This document shows positions 36,592 through 44,852 of a DNA stretch of 64,000 bases, piece by piece. Below the pieces are notes generated by a model. It saw nothing but the letters and a program-made list of their open reading frames with translations. It was not told the origin of the DNA and ran no database searches. Position 1 is the stretch's first letter. Each line of letters starts with the position of its first letter. Both the position numbers and the translations under genes were made by a program. The stretch is from Jiangella endophytica (GTDB taxonomy: Bacteria > Actinomycetota > Actinomycetes > Jiangellales > Jiangellaceae): positions 124,001 through 188,000 of the forward strand of contig NZ_QVAI01000009.1 in assembly GCF_003427025.1 (NCBI RefSeq). Reading direction: 5' to 3'.

Positions 36592-36597
36592 AGGGTA
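36592..36597 (-). promoter_or_regulatory. -10 box TACCCT of phosphoesterase gene, leaderless start
   Basis: Minus-strand TACCCT is 6 nt before ATG 36585. It lies back to back with the gcvT -10 box, so the two promoters overlap. Confidence 0.6.
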
Positions 36598-36604
36598 GAC
36601 GCCG

Positions 36605-36610
36605 TAGGGT
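36605..36610 (+). promoter_or_regulatory. -10 box TAGGGT of gcvT, leaderless start
   Basis: TAGGGT is followed by GTGCGC and GTG 36617. A glycine riboswitch is excluded because there is no leader. Confidence 0.65.
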
Positions 36611-36616
36611 GTGCGC

Positions 36617-37717
36617 GTGAGCACCGACGACCTCGCCAGGACCTCCCTGTACGACCGCCACGTGGCGCTGGGCGCCAAGTTCGCCGAGTTCGGCGGCTGG
36701 TCGATGCCGCTGCAGTACACCGGCATCGTCGACGAGCACACCGCCGTGCGCGAGCGCGTCGGCCTGTTCGACGTCAGCCACCTGGGCAAGGCGTCGGTCA
36801 CCGGGCCGGGCGCGCGGGCGTTCGTCGACTCGTGCCTCACGAACGCGCTGGAGAAGATCGGCCCGGGTCAGGCGCAGTACACGCTGTGCTGCGACGAGTC
36901 CGGGGGAGTGGTCGACGACCTCATCGTGTACCTGCGCGCCGACGACGACCTGCTGCTGGTGCCCAACGCCGCCAACAACGCCGAGGTGGTGCGCCGGCTC
37001 GCCGCGGCCGCGCCCGGTGGCGTCGAGGTGCGCGACCGTCACCGCGACTTCGCCGTCCTCGCCGTCCAGGGGCCGAACAGCGACGAGGTGCTGGCCGCGC
37101 TCGGGCTGCCCATCGGGCACCCGTACATGTCGTTCGCCGAGACCACGCACGACGGCGTCCCGCTCACCGTCTGCCGCACCGGCTACACCGGCGAGCGCGG
37201 CTACGAGCTGCTGGTGCCGTGGGAGGACGCCGGGACGGTGTGGGACGCGCTGCTGGCGGCCGGCCGCGACTACGGCATCGCGCCGGCCGGCCTGGGCGCC
37301 CGCGACACGCTGCGCACCGAGATGGGCTACCCGCTGCACGGGCAGGACCTCTCGCTGGACATCTCGCCGGTGCAGGCCCGGGCCGGCTGGGCGGTCGGCT
37401 GGTCCAAGCCGGCGTTCTGGGGCCGCGACGTACTGCTGGCGGAGAAGGCGGCCGGCCCGGCGCGGCGGCTGCGGGGCATCAAGGCGCGTGGCCGCGGCAT
37501 CCCGCGCCCGGGCATGACGGTGACGATCGACGGCGCGCCGTCCGGCACGGTCACGTCGGGCACGTTCTCGCCGACCCTGAAGCAGGGCATCGGCCTGGCG
37601 TTGCTGCCGCCCGGCGTCGCCGACGGCGTGGAGGTGCAGGTCGACGTCCGCGGCCGGGCCGAGGCGTTCGAGGTCGTGCGGCCGCCGTTCGTGCAGCCGT
37701 CGACCAAGGAGAGCTGA
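36617..37717 (+). CDS. gcvT: Glycine cleavage system T protein (aminomethyltransferase)
   Basis: The 366-residue enzyme transfers the methylene group from the H-protein-bound intermediate to tetrahydrofolate. Family motifs: [56 protein letters not shown], and [14 protein letters not shown]. The start is GTG 36617 rather than 36611, because the -10 box TAGGGT ends at 36610. gcvH and gcvP are not in the window. A remnant of another gene follows directly after its stop. Confidence 0.95.
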   Translation: MSTDDLARTSLYDRHVALGAKFAEFGGWSMPLQYTGIVDEHTAVRERVGLFDVSHLGKASVTGPGARAFVDSCLTNALEKIGPGQAQYTLCCDESGGVVDDLIVYLRADDDLLLVPNAANNAEVVRRLAAAAPGGVEVRDRHRDFAVLAVQGPNSDEVLAALGLPIGHPYMSFAETTHDGVPLTVCRTGYTGERGYELLVPWEDAGTVWDALLAAGRDYGIAPAGLGARDTLRTEMGYPLHGQDLSLDISPVQARAGWAVGWSKPAFWGRDVLLAEKAAGPARRLRGIKARGRGIPRPGMTVTIDGAPSGTVTSGTFSPTLKQGIGLALLPPGVADGVEVQVDVRGRAEAFEVVRPPFVQPSTKES

Positions 37718-37720
37718 CCC

Positions 37721-37963
37721 GCCGCGCACTCGCAGCAGGAGTGGCGCGGCCACCTGGCCGGGCTACCGGTGCTCTGGGTCGGCGTGCGCTGCGACGCGGC
37801 GGTCGCGGCGGACCGCGAGCTGGCCCGCGGCGACCGCGTCCCCGGCATGGCGGCGGGGCAGGCCGAGCTCGTGCATCGCGGCGTCGGCGACGACCTCGAG
37901 GTCGACACCACGCGCGCCGAGGCCATGGCCTGCGCCCGCGTCATCGCCGCGCGCGCAGGCTGA
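37721..37963 (+). pseudogene. Truncated chloramphenicol phosphotransferase-like remnant
   Basis: The frame after the gcvT stop codes for about 80 residues ending at TGA 37961-37963: ...[18 protein letters not shown], then [21 protein letters not shown] and [19 protein letters not shown]. This is the C-terminal third of the CPT family (chloramphenicol 3-O-phosphotransferase-like kinases). The P-loop and N-terminal two thirds are absent, since the sequence upstream is gcvT. The piece has no start codon of its own with a ribosome site and is best read as a deletion remnant. Confidence 0.78.
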
Positions 37964-38016
37964 CGTCGGGTCGGACCTGGAGACGGATGGATCACTGCGC
38001 CCGCCCCTACACCTGA

Positions 38017-38042
38017 GCACCCAGCGGGCCCGTTGGGCGTGC
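38017..38042. terminator. Hairpin between remnant and MFS gene
   Basis: GCAC-CCAGCGGG pairs imperfectly with CCCGTTGG-GCGTGC. It lies 2 nt after the stop of the minus-strand MFS gene and could serve both strands. Confidence 0.5.
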
Positions 38043-38043
38043 G

Positions 38044-39297
38044 TCAGCCCTCGGCGACGTCCAGTCGCCGCGGCGCGGAGCGCAGTGGCGAGAGCCAGGC
38101 GATGACGGTGGCGATGACCAGCGACAGCTGGCACAGCAGCACGGTCTCGTCGGTGTCGAGCGCACTGGCCAGCGCGCCGGCGACGACCGCGCCCAGCGGG
38201 TAGCCGACGCCGAAGGTGGCCATGCGCCCGGCCGTCATGACCCGGCTCATCAACGGCTCCGGCGTCACCTGCTGGCGCAGCGTCACCGAGATGGTCGCGA
38301 TCACCAGGTACATCAACGACCAGCCGGCGATCGCCAGCGCGCCGGGCAGCCAGTCCTCCGCCAGCGCGACGATGACGCCGGCGGCGGCCGCGAACGGCAG
38401 CACGATCAGCGCCGCTCGTGGCCCGCCGAAGCGGTCCATGAGCCGGGGCATCAGGATGCTGCCGACGACGGCGCCGAGGCCCCAGGCGCCGAACAGCACG
38501 CCGAGCCGCCAGTCGCCCTCCTGCACGCCGAGGGTGCGGTCGGCCCAGACGACGAGGATGGCCATGAGCGAGCCCGCGCTGAACGCCACCAGCACGCCGA
38601 TGACGATCATCACCCGGATGATCTCGTGCCGCACGATGAACCGCGTGCCCTCGGCGACGGCGGACAGCCGCAGGGTGCTGTCGCGATCCCGCGTGCCGCT
38701 CAGCGGCCGGACGACGCCGCGGATGAGCATCGCCGACGCGACGAACGTCAGCACGTCGATGGCGATGATCGACGCGGGGGAGACGACGACGATGAGCGCA
38801 CCGGCGATCATCGGCACCACCGTCTCGGCGACCGTGCTTCCGCCGGCCACCAGCGCGTTGGCCGCGGGCAGCCGTTCCCGGCCGACCAGACTGGGCAGCG
38901 CGCCCTGGTTGGCGGCGTCGAAGAACACGTAGATGGTGCGGACGACGAACGCGGCGATCAGCACGTGAGCGGCGGTCAGCGCGTCGAGCCAGAACGCGAT
39001 CGGCACGGTGCACAGCGCCACCGCGGCCAGCAGGTCGGCGCCGACCATCATCCGGCGTCGGTCGGCGTGGTCGGCCAGTGCGCCGGCCAGCAGACCGAAC
39101 ACCAGGTACGGGACGGCCTCGGCGACGATCACCAGCGACGTCCACGTGGCCGAGCCGGTGATGCCGTAGATGAGCACCGGCATGGCGATGAACGTCACCG
39201 CCGAGCCGGTCAACGAGACGATGCGCGCCGCCACGTACCGGAAGACGTCCGGATCGCTGAGCAGACGCTCGCGCCTTGCGGGCGCTGAACTACCCAC
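38044..39297 (-). CDS. MFS transporter (enterobactin-exporter-like subgroup)
   Basis: The 417-residue protein has about twelve hydrophobic helices. The loop 2-3 motif ALADHADRRRMMVGADL is the MFS signature A of the macrolide/enterobactin exporter-like (MFS_3) subgroup. A second copy of the pattern appears after helix 8 (LMDRFGGPRAALIVL). The substrate is unknown. GTG 39297 (MGSSAPARRERLL) is preferred to an upstream start because GGGAG lies 9 nt before it. Single gene with a hairpin on both sides. Confidence 0.88.
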   Translation of the reverse strand: MGSSAPARRERLLSDPDVFRYVAARIVSLTGSAVTFIAMPVLIYGITGSATWTSLVIVAEAVPYLVFGLLAGALADHADRRRMMVGADLLAAVALCTVPIAFWLDALTAAHVLIAAFVVRTIYVFFDAANQGALPSLVGRERLPAANALVAGGSTVAETVVPMIAGALIVVVSPASIIAIDVLTFVASAMLIRGVVRPLSGTRDRDSTLRLSAVAEGTRFIVRHEIIRVMIVIGVLVAFSAGSLMAILVVWADRTLGVQEGDWRLGVLFGAWGLGAVVGSILMPRLMDRFGGPRAALIVLPFAAAAGVIVALAEDWLPGALAIAGWSLMYLVIATISVTLRQQVTPEPLMSRVMTAGRMATFGVGYPLGAVVAGALASALDTDETVLLCQLSLVIATVIAWLSPLRSAPRRLDVAEG

Positions 39298-39605
39298 GTC
39301 GATGAACTCCCGCCCCCCGCGAAAACTAACTTTACGCGGAAGGCAACAGCATGACGCGTCTCTTGTCAAGGCGCCCCTGTGGCGGGTCATCGTGCTCGTC
39401 AGGCCTGCCTCGGGGAAAGTCCGAGGGCGCGTCGTTGCCGTCCCCTGCGCGGCAACGACGCGCCCTTGTACCCGTCAAGACAGACCAGGCGACGGGTCAT
39501 GACGCTGGATTCGATGTGACGTGGGCCACATCGGCCCCCGGTCGCCGCTCCGGGGCCGGCGGACCGTACTGTCAGGCGCAGTGACGGGTCGATCGGGAGG
39601 CGAAG
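39298..39605. other. Intergenic region with one strong hairpin
   Basis: No gene was found in about 308 nt. It holds the likely promoter of the MFS gene (TAAAGT and TTAGTT on the minus strand near 39320-39335), a strong hairpin at 39425-39465, and the ribosome site GGGAGG of the gene at 39606. Short imperfect repeats of GACGGGT/GGCGGGTCAT surround the hairpin. Confidence 0.6.
39425..39465. terminator. Strong 16-bp hairpin in intergenic region
   Basis: GGGCGCGTCGTTGCCG (39425-39440) pairs perfectly with 39450-39465 around a 9-nt loop. It does not directly follow a plus-strand stop codon; it lies upstream of the MFS gene on the other strand. It may be a terminator, an insulator or part of a small RNA. 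Confidence 0.55.
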
Positions 39606-39827
39606 ATGAGCTGGACGTGGCGGTTCCTGGCACCGGACGGCGCGCCGGCGTCGGGGGTGGACGACGGCACGGGGCGCCCGGAGGCCGGCTTCCCGACCCA
39701 GTCCGACGCAGAGAGCTGGCTGGGCGAGCACTGGCGCGGGCTGGTCGAGGCCGGCGTCGACTCGGTGGTGCTGGTCGAGGACGGCCGCGATGTCTACGGC
39801 CCGATGAGCCTCGCCCCGCCGGACTGA
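39606..39827 (+). CDS. Conserved small acidic protein (73 aa)
   Basis: The 73-residue protein starts MSWTWRFLAPDG and has a conserved central part, FPTQSDAESWLGEHWRGLVEAG, then VVLVEDGRDVYGPMSL. Small proteins of this type are widespread in actinobacteria and of unknown function. A GGGAGG ribosome site lies upstream of ATG 39606. Strong terminator follows at 39867-39905. Confidence 0.8.
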   Translation: MSWTWRFLAPDGAPASGVDDGTGRPEAGFPTQSDAESWLGEHWRGLVEAGVDSVVLVEDGRDVYGPMSLAPPD

Positions 39828-39866
39828 CGGCGCCACGCCGGCGCCGCGTCCAGGACGGCAGACATG

Positions 39867-39905
39867 CCGCGGCGGGCCGGTCCGGTGTGGTCCGGCCCGC
39901 CGCGG
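39867..39905. terminator. Bidirectional terminator, small protein gene / aldo-keto reductase
   Basis: CCGCGGCGGGCCGG (39867-39880) pairs perfectly with 39892-39905. It lies between convergent genes. Confidence 0.8.
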
Positions 39906-39912
39906 AGGTTCG

Positions 39913-40914
39913 TCAGTACTTCGGCGACCGCTTGGCCGTCTCGGCCGGGTCGCGCGCGACGGCGTCGCCGAGGATGTCGTCGATGGCCTTGAGGAGGTCC
40001 GGCTCCAGCGTGACACCGCTGGCCGCGACGTTCTCGGTGACCTGCTCGGGCCGTGAGGCGCCGACGATGGCGGCCGCGACGTTGGGGTTCTGCAGCACCC
40101 ACGCGACCGCCAGCTGGGCCAACGAGAGACCGGCCTGCTCGGCCAGCGGCTGCAGGCTCTGGACGCGGGTGAGCACGTCGTCGGTCAGCCAGCGACGGCC
40201 GATGTCCGAGCCGCCGGTGGTCATGGCGCCGCGCGAACCCTCCGGCGCGGACTGTCCGGGCCGGTACTTGCCGGTCAGCACACCCTGGGCGATGGGGGAG
40301 AAGACGATCTGCGAGACGCCGACGTCCTCGGAGGCCGGGACGACCTCGGACTCGATGACCCGCCAGAGCATCGAGTACTCCGGCTGGTTGGAGATGAACG
40401 GGACGCGAAGCTCGCGGGCGAGCGCGTGGCCCTGCCGGAGCTGGTCGGCGGTCCACTCCGAGACGCCGATGTAGAGCACCTTGCCGGCGCGGACGAGGTC
40501 GGCGAACGCCTCCATCGTCTCCTCGAGCGGCGTGCCGGCGTCCCACCGGTGCGCCTGGTAGAGGTCGACGTAGTCGACGCCGAGGCGGCGCAGCGAGTGG
40601 TCGATGGACTCGTGGATGTGCTTGCGCGAGAGGCCGCGGTCGTTGGGGCCGTCGTGCCCGGCGGGCCAGAAGACCTTGGTGAAGATCTCCAGCGACTCGC
40701 GCCGCAGGCCTGCCAATGCCCGACCGAGGACCTCCTCGGCGCGACCGGCGGCGTAGACGTCGGCGGTGTCGAACGTGGTGATGCCGGCGTCCAGCGCCGC
40801 GCGCACACAGGCGACGGCGGTGTCGTCCTGCACCTGGGAGCCGTGGGTGATCCAGTTGCCGTACGCGATCTCACTGATCTTGAGGCCGGACCGGCCGAGG
40901 GCGCGAAATTCCAT
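39913..40914 (-). CDS. Aldo/keto reductase (Kv-beta-like)
   Basis: The 333-residue NADPH-dependent reductase has the AKR tetrad Asp49, Tyr54 (TFDTADVY), Lys80 (IFTKVFW) and His122 (LYQAHRWD). The FISNQPEYSMLWR segment and GVLTGKY place it near the voltage-gated K-channel beta-subunit/YghZ group. It reduces carbonyl compounds; the natural substrate is unknown. ATG 40914 has TAGATT 7 nt upstream, so the mRNA should be leaderless. Confidence 0.93.
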   Translation of the reverse strand: MEFRALGRSGLKISEIAYGNWITHGSQVQDDTAVACVRAALDAGITTFDTADVYAAGRAEEVLGRALAGLRRESLEIFTKVFWPAGHDGPNDRGLSRKHIHESIDHSLRRLGVDYVDLYQAHRWDAGTPLEETMEAFADLVRAGKVLYIGVSEWTADQLRQGHALARELRVPFISNQPEYSMLWRVIESEVVPASEDVGVSQIVFSPIAQGVLTGKYRPGQSAPEGSRGAMTTGGSDIGRRWLTDDVLTRVQSLQPLAEQAGLSLAQLAVAWVLQNPNVAAAIVGASRPEQVTENVAASGVTLEPDLLKAIDDILGDAVARDPAETAKRSPKY

Positions 40915-40921
40915 GCGCGAG

Positions 40922-40927
40922 AATCTA
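40922..40927 (-). promoter_or_regulatory. -10 box TAGATT of aldo/keto reductase gene, leaderless start
   Basis: Minus-strand TAGATT ends 7 nt before ATG 40914. The stop of the next minus gene upstream lies at 40933, so the promoter overlaps its 3' end. Confidence 0.55.
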
Positions 40928-40932
40928 TCGGC

Positions 40933-41439
40933 TCAGGTTCCGGAGGTCTGGTCCAGGTCCTTGGTGAAGAAGCGACTGACCTCGGCCCCGCTGTAGTAGC
41001 CGTACGGGTCGGCCGGCGCGTACCCGCTGGACTGGTACAGCGACATCGCCTCGGGCTGCTTCAGGCCGGTCTCGAGGACGACGCGGCTGTAACCGGCCTG
41101 GACCGCCTGCGCCTCGAGCTCGGCCAGCAGCCGGCGGGCGTGGCCGCCGCCGCGGTGCTCGTGGGCGACGTACATGCGCTTGATCTCGGCGACGCCGTCG
41201 TCGTGCCTGCGGAAGCCGCCGGTCGCGACCGGCTCGTTGCCGACGAAGCCGACGAGGAACAGGCCCTCGGGCGGGGTGAACTCCTCGGGGGAGATCGGAC
41301 CCTCGTCCGGGTCGCCGTAACGCTCGGCGTACTCCAGCTGCAGCTCGCTCTCGAGCGCCCGCACGACGGGGTCGGAGTAGCGCAGTGCACGGATGAACAG
41401 GCCGGTGTCGTCGCGGTCGGCCGTCGGCGCCGTGCTCAC
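40933..41439 (-). CDS. GNAT family N-acetyltransferase
   Basis: The 168-residue protein has the acetyl-CoA motif A with KRMYVAHEHRGGGHARRLL (pyrophosphate-binding R/Q-x-x-G-x-G/A variant, here HRGGGHA) and a following LETGLKQPEAMSLYQSSGY motif B. It acetylates an unknown amine. Start overlaps the stop of DUF3043 (ATG/TGA region 41436-41439), so the two are translationally coupled. Confidence 0.88.
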   Translation of the reverse strand: MSTAPTADRDDTGLFIRALRYSDPVVRALESELQLEYAERYGDPDEGPISPEEFTPPEGLFLVGFVGNEPVATGGFRRHDDGVAEIKRMYVAHEHRGGGHARRLLAELEAQAVQAGYSRVVLETGLKQPEAMSLYQSSGYAPADPYGYYSGAEVSRFFTKDLDQTSGT

Positions 41440-42023
41440 ACGAGCGTCCCGGGCTTGACCTGGGGCTTGGGCAGCCGGAGCCGGCGGAGCTGGGTGGCGC
41501 GCGTGATGGCGTACAGCACGTGTCCCTTCCCGGGGTCGTCGGGGAAGCGCTTTCGCACCTCACGCTTCACCCGCATGCCGAGAATCGTCAAGTCGACGAT
41601 GAGCAGCACCATGACCGCGAGCCAGATGATGGTCGACGCGAACTGGACGACCGGAATGCCGATCAGGCTGGTCAGCAGGATGACCAGGATGAGCGGCAGG
41701 AAGAACTCGGCCACCGTGCGGCGGGAGTCGACGTAGTTGCGGATGAACCGCCGCACGTCGCCCTGGTCGCGGGCCAGGTAGTGCTTCTCGTCGCCGGTGT
41801 TCATCGCCGCCCTGGTCTTGGCGCGGTCGGCGCGCATGCGCTCGCGGTCGCGGCGCATCGCTTCACGGCGGTTCAGCGCGGGCCGGACCCGCTGCTTGCG
41901 GGCCTGTTCGGCCTCGGAACGCTTCGGCGTGGGACGGCCCTTGCCACCGGCGCGGCCGGGGGCGTCCGCGGCTTCGGCGGCGGGGACGTCAGCGGTCTCA
42001 GGAGGAGTTCGGCGACGGAACAC
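41436..42023 (-). CDS. DUF3043 family membrane protein
   Basis: The 195-residue protein has a hydrophilic N-terminal half with the conserved GKGRPTPKRSEAEQARKQ segment and RDQGDVRRFIRNYVDSRR, then two membrane helices (about 103-145) and a basic tail. This is the actinobacterial DUF3043 pattern; the function is unknown. GTG 42023 has TACCCT 7 nt upstream. It is divergent from pspA. Confidence 0.87.
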   Translation of the reverse strand: MFRRRTPPETADVPAAEAADAPGRAGGKGRPTPKRSEAEQARKQRVRPALNRREAMRRDRERMRADRAKTRAAMNTGDEKHYLARDQGDVRRFIRNYVDSRRTVAEFFLPLILVILLTSLIGIPVVQFASTIIWLAVMVLLIVDLTILGMRVKREVRKRFPDDPGKGHVLYAITRATQLRRLRLPKPQVKPGTLV

Positions 42024-42030
42024 GTCTACC

Positions 42031-42036
42031 AGGGTA
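42031..42036 (-). promoter_or_regulatory. -10 box TACCCT of DUF3043 gene, leaderless start
   Basis: Minus-strand TACCCT is 7 nt before GTG 42023. Confidence 0.55.
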
Positions 42037-42080
42037 GGACAGTATTCGCACCGGCCCTGCCACGCCGACGCCCTACGCCG

Positions 42081-42086
42081 TAGGGT
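42081..42086 (+). promoter_or_regulatory. -10 box TAGGGT of pspA
   Basis: TAGGGT at 42081-42086 precedes pspA with an untranslated leader of about 50 nt. The intergenic region is shared with the divergent DUF3043 promoter. Confidence 0.5.
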
Positions 42087-42145
42087 TGGATGGAAACACT
42101 GTGTGTGGCAGTGCTCACCAGCTCGAGAAAGGGATACCTGGTCTC

Positions 42146-42940
42146 ATGGGGATCCTCCAGCGAATGTCCATGATCTTCCGGGCGAAGGCCGAGAAGGCGC
42201 TCGACCGCGCCGAGGACCCCCGGGAGACTCTCGATTACTCCTACAAGAAGCAGCTCGAGTTGCTTCAGAAGGTGCGCCGCGGCGTGGCCGACGTCGCCAC
42301 CAGCCGCAAGCGCATCGAGGTTCAGATCACCCAGCTGCAGTCGCAGTCCGGCAAGCTGCAGGAGCAGGCGCAGAAGGCACTGTCGCTCGGCCGCGAGGAC
42401 CTCGCCCGCGAGGCGCTGACCCGCCGGTCGGGCCTGGAGGGCCAGATCACCGACCTCCAGGCCCAGCACCAGTCGCTGCAGGGCGAGGAGGAGAAGCTCA
42501 CCCTCGCCGCGCAGCGGCTGCAGGCCAAGGTCGAGTCCTTCCGCACGAAGAAGGAGACCATCAAGGCCAGCTACACCGCGGCCGAGGCGCAGACGCGCAT
42601 CGGTGAGGCGTTCTCCGGCATCTCCGAGGAGATGAGCGACGTCGGTCTCGCGGTCCAGCGGGCCGAGGACAAGACCGCGAACATGCAGGCGCGGGCCGGC
42701 GCCATCGACGAGCTGCTGGCGTCGGGCGCGCTCGACGACCCCACCGGCACGTCGAAGGACGACATCTCCCTCGAGCTGGACCGGCTGGCCTCGACCAGCG
42801 ACGTCGAGCTGGAGCTGTCGCGCATGAAGCAGGAGCTCACCGGTGGCGCCGAGCCGCCGCGGCAGCTCGAGGGCAACGGTGCGGCGCCGGCCGCCGAGGC
42901 GGCCGAGCCGCAGCGGCAGCGCGAGGAGGGCCAGCTGTGA
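42146..42940 (+). CDS. pspA: PspA/IM30 family envelope-stress protein
   Basis: The 264-residue protein is almost entirely coiled coil (about residues 25-220) after the amphipathic N-terminal MGILQRMSMIFRAKAEKALD that binds stressed membrane. The ALDRAEDPRETLDYSYKKQ segment is a family hallmark. PspA-like proteins assemble into ESCRT-III-like scaffolds on damaged membrane. ATG 42146 gives the standard PspA N-terminus; a longer frame from 42086 would begin on the promoter. The stop overlaps the next start (GTGA at 42937-42940). Confidence 0.93.
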   Translation: MGILQRMSMIFRAKAEKALDRAEDPRETLDYSYKKQLELLQKVRRGVADVATSRKRIEVQITQLQSQSGKLQEQAQKALSLGREDLAREALTRRSGLEGQITDLQAQHQSLQGEEEKLTLAAQRLQAKVESFRTKKETIKASYTAAEAQTRIGEAFSGISEEMSDVGLAVQRAEDKTANMQARAGAIDELLASGALDDPTGTSKDDISLELDRLASTSDVELELSRMKQELTGGAEPPRQLEGNGAAPAAEAAEPQRQREEGQL

Positions 42941-43230
42941 TCGTCCGCATCATGGGTGAGGGGCAGTTCGAGGTCGACGACACCCACCTCGACGAGCTCA
43001 ACCGGCTCGACGACGCCCTGGGCGAGGCCATCGACGGCGGCGACGACGACGCGTTCCGCGCTGCGTTGAAGGCGCTGCTCGACGAAGTCCGCCGGGCGGG
43101 CACCGCGGTCGCCGATGACGTCCTGGTCGACAGCGACCTCGTGCTCCCGTACGACGAGGCGCACATCGACGAGGTGCGCGAGCTGCTCACCGACGAGGGC
43201 CTGGTCCCGTCCGAGCCGCCCGCCAAGTGA
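42937..43230 (+). CDS. pspAA: PspA-associated protein PspAA
   Basis: The 97-residue acidic protein begins MIVRIMGEGQFEVDD and has the central LNRLDDALGEAI pattern and LVLPYDEAHIDEVRELL, as in PspAA-domain proteins always found beside actinobacterial pspA. GTG 42937 overlaps the pspA stop. A strong terminator follows at 43238-43273, so pspA-pspAA is a unit separate from htpX. Confidence 0.9.
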   Translation: MIVRIMGEGQFEVDDTHLDELNRLDDALGEAIDGGDDDAFRAALKALLDEVRRAGTAVADDVLVDSDLVLPYDEAHIDEVRELLTDEGLVPSEPPAK

Positions 43231-43237
43231 CCCGGTG

Positions 43238-43273
43238 CCGCCGGGTGGGTCCTTGCCGGACCCGCCCCGGCGG
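43238..43273 (+). terminator. Terminator after pspA-pspAA
   Basis: CCGCCGGGTGGGTCC (43238-43252) pairs with 43258-43273 with one bulge and a 5-nt loop, 7 nt after the pspAA stop. Confidence 0.75.
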
Positions 43274-43295
43274 CCACGGGAACGAACGGCTGCCA

Positions 43296-43325
43296 ATACC
43301 GCGTTGTACTGAGTGAATGCGGTAT
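43296..43325. promoter_or_regulatory. Inverted repeat in the htpX promoter region
   Basis: ATACCGC (43296-43302) and GCGGTAT (43319-43325) are perfect inverted repeats with a 16-nt spacer that includes TTGTACT, a possible -35. The 30-bp element lies 30-60 nt before the htpX start and could be a regulator site. Confidence 0.45.
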
Positions 43326-43355
43326 CGCCGCCGCAGGTAGGAAAGGAAGCAAGCG

Positions 43356-44255
43356 TTGGCGCGCTCGAGGTTCTCGCCGGACCGCGGTCTGTCGGCCCGG
43401 ATGGGCCTGACCATGGTCGTTCTGGCTCTGCTCTACGTAGTGCTGATCGCTGCCATCTCCTATGGCACCAGCAGCATCTGGCTCGGCGTCATCATCGGTC
43501 TCGGCGTGTTCTGGGGTCAGTGGTACTTCTCCGACAGGCTGGCGCTGGCCGGCATGGGCGCGCGTGAGGTCACGCCGCAGGAGGCGCCCGAGCTGCACGC
43601 CATGATCGACCGGCTGTGCGCGCTGGCCGACATGCCGAAGCCGCGGGTCGCCATCGCCGACACCGACATCCCCAACGCGTTCGCCGCCGGCCGCAGCCCC
43701 GACCGCGCCGTCGTCGCCGTCACCACCGGGCTGATGCACCGGCTCGACGAGCGCGAGGTCGAGGCCGTCCTCTCCCACGAGCTGTCGCACGTGGCGCACC
43801 GCGACGTGCTGGTCATGACCATCGCGTCGGTGGTGGGTGTGCTGGCCGGCTTCCTGACCCGCATGCTGCTGTGGTCCGGGATGAGCCGGAACAATAACAA
43901 CAACAACGCGGCCGTCATGGTGCTGCTGGTCACCGTCGTCGCGGCCGTGGTCTACGGCGTCAGCTACCTCCTGACCCGGCTGCTCTCGCGCTACCGCGAG
44001 CTGGCCGCCGACCGCGCCGGCGCCATCCTCACCGGTCAGCCGTCGGCCCTGGCCAGCGCGCTGACCAAGATCTCCGGCGACATGGCCCGCATCCCGAAGA
44101 AGGACCTGCGCGCGGCCGAGCCGTACAACGCGTTCTTCCTGGTCCCGGCGCTGACCGGCAAGATCGGCATCGCGTCGCTCTTCGCCTCGCACCCGCCGCT
44201 GGAGAAGCGGCTCGAACAGCTCAGCCGCATCTCCGTCGAGCTGGGCCGGGAGTGA
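43356..44255 (+). CDS. htpX: HtpX-like M48 zinc metalloprotease
   Basis: The 299-residue membrane protease has two N-terminal helices (about 17-58), the zinc site HELSHVAHRD (His141, Glu142, His145), a pair of further helices, and the third zinc ligand Glu in RELAADRAGA. HtpX degrades misfolded membrane proteins. The start is TTG 43356, with AAAGGA 8-10 nt upstream. Its position between pspAA and pspAB is standard in actinobacteria and supports envelope quality control. Confidence 0.94.
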   Translation: MARSRFSPDRGLSARMGLTMVVLALLYVVLIAAISYGTSSIWLGVIIGLGVFWGQWYFSDRLALAGMGAREVTPQEAPELHAMIDRLCALADMPKPRVAIADTDIPNAFAAGRSPDRAVVAVTTGLMHRLDEREVEAVLSHELSHVAHRDVLVMTIASVVGVLAGFLTRMLLWSGMSRNNNNNNAAVMVLLVTVVAAVVYGVSYLLTRLLSRYRELAADRAGAILTGQPSALASALTKISGDMARIPKKDLRAAEPYNAFFLVPALTGKIGIASLFASHPPLEKRLEQLSRISVELGRE

Positions 44256-44259
44256 CTAC

Positions 44260-44826
44260 GTGGGCATCCTCGACGCCATCTTCGGACGTACCAAGCAGGT
44301 CCAACCCAACCTCGACGCCCTGTTCGCGCTGCCCACGGCGGCGCTGACGCTCGAGGCGTCGGCCCAGCAACACCCCACCGGGGTCGGCGCGGTGTGCTTC
44401 CGCCAGGTCGAGGGCGGCCCGTTCGCCCGGCTCAAGGCCGACGTCACCACGCTGCTCGGCGGCGCGGAGCCGGAGGAGGTGCACGACGACTACGGCTACA
44501 CCTGGCTGGTCGTCCGGCGCGAGCCGTCGCAGATGTCCGAGCTGTGCACCGACCTCCACGCGGTGAACTCCACCCTCGAGGAGGCCGGTTTCGGCCCGTC
44601 GCTGCTGTGCACCACCATCGGCCTGCGCGACGACGACGGCCGCAGCGTCGCCCTGGTGTACCTCTACAAGCGCGGCACGTTCTACCCGTTCGCGCCTCTC
44701 GACGCGCGGCGGCAGGAGCGCGACAACGCGCTGGAGCTGCAGGTGCGCGCGCTGGTGGGCGGCGATCTCCCGATCGAGCCCGACGTCAGCCGCTGGTTCC
44801 CGGTCTGGGGCGCGCCCGGCGTCTGA
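44260..44826 (+). CDS. pspAB: PspA-associated protein PspAB
   Basis: The 188-residue soluble protein begins MGILDAIFGRTKQVQPNLDALFALP and contains YTWLVVRREPSQMSELCTDLHAVN and LYKRGTFYPFAPL, matching the PspAB family found with pspA and htpX. It starts at GTG 44260, 4 nt after htpX, so the two are cotranscribed. The function is unknown; a partner of HtpX or PspA is likely from context. Confidence 0.88.
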   Translation: MGILDAIFGRTKQVQPNLDALFALPTAALTLEASAQQHPTGVGAVCFRQVEGGPFARLKADVTTLLGGAEPEEVHDDYGYTWLVVRREPSQMSELCTDLHAVNSTLEEAGFGPSLLCTTIGLRDDDGRSVALVYLYKRGTFYPFAPLDARRQERDNALELQVRALVGGDLPIEPDVSRWFPVWGAPGV

Positions 44827-44852
44827 CGCTCACGGGGGAGTGAGCGGCCCGA

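Noticed and set aside
36586-36616. Glycine riboswitch before gcvT
   Set aside because: The -10 box lies 6 nt before the start codon, leaving no leader RNA.
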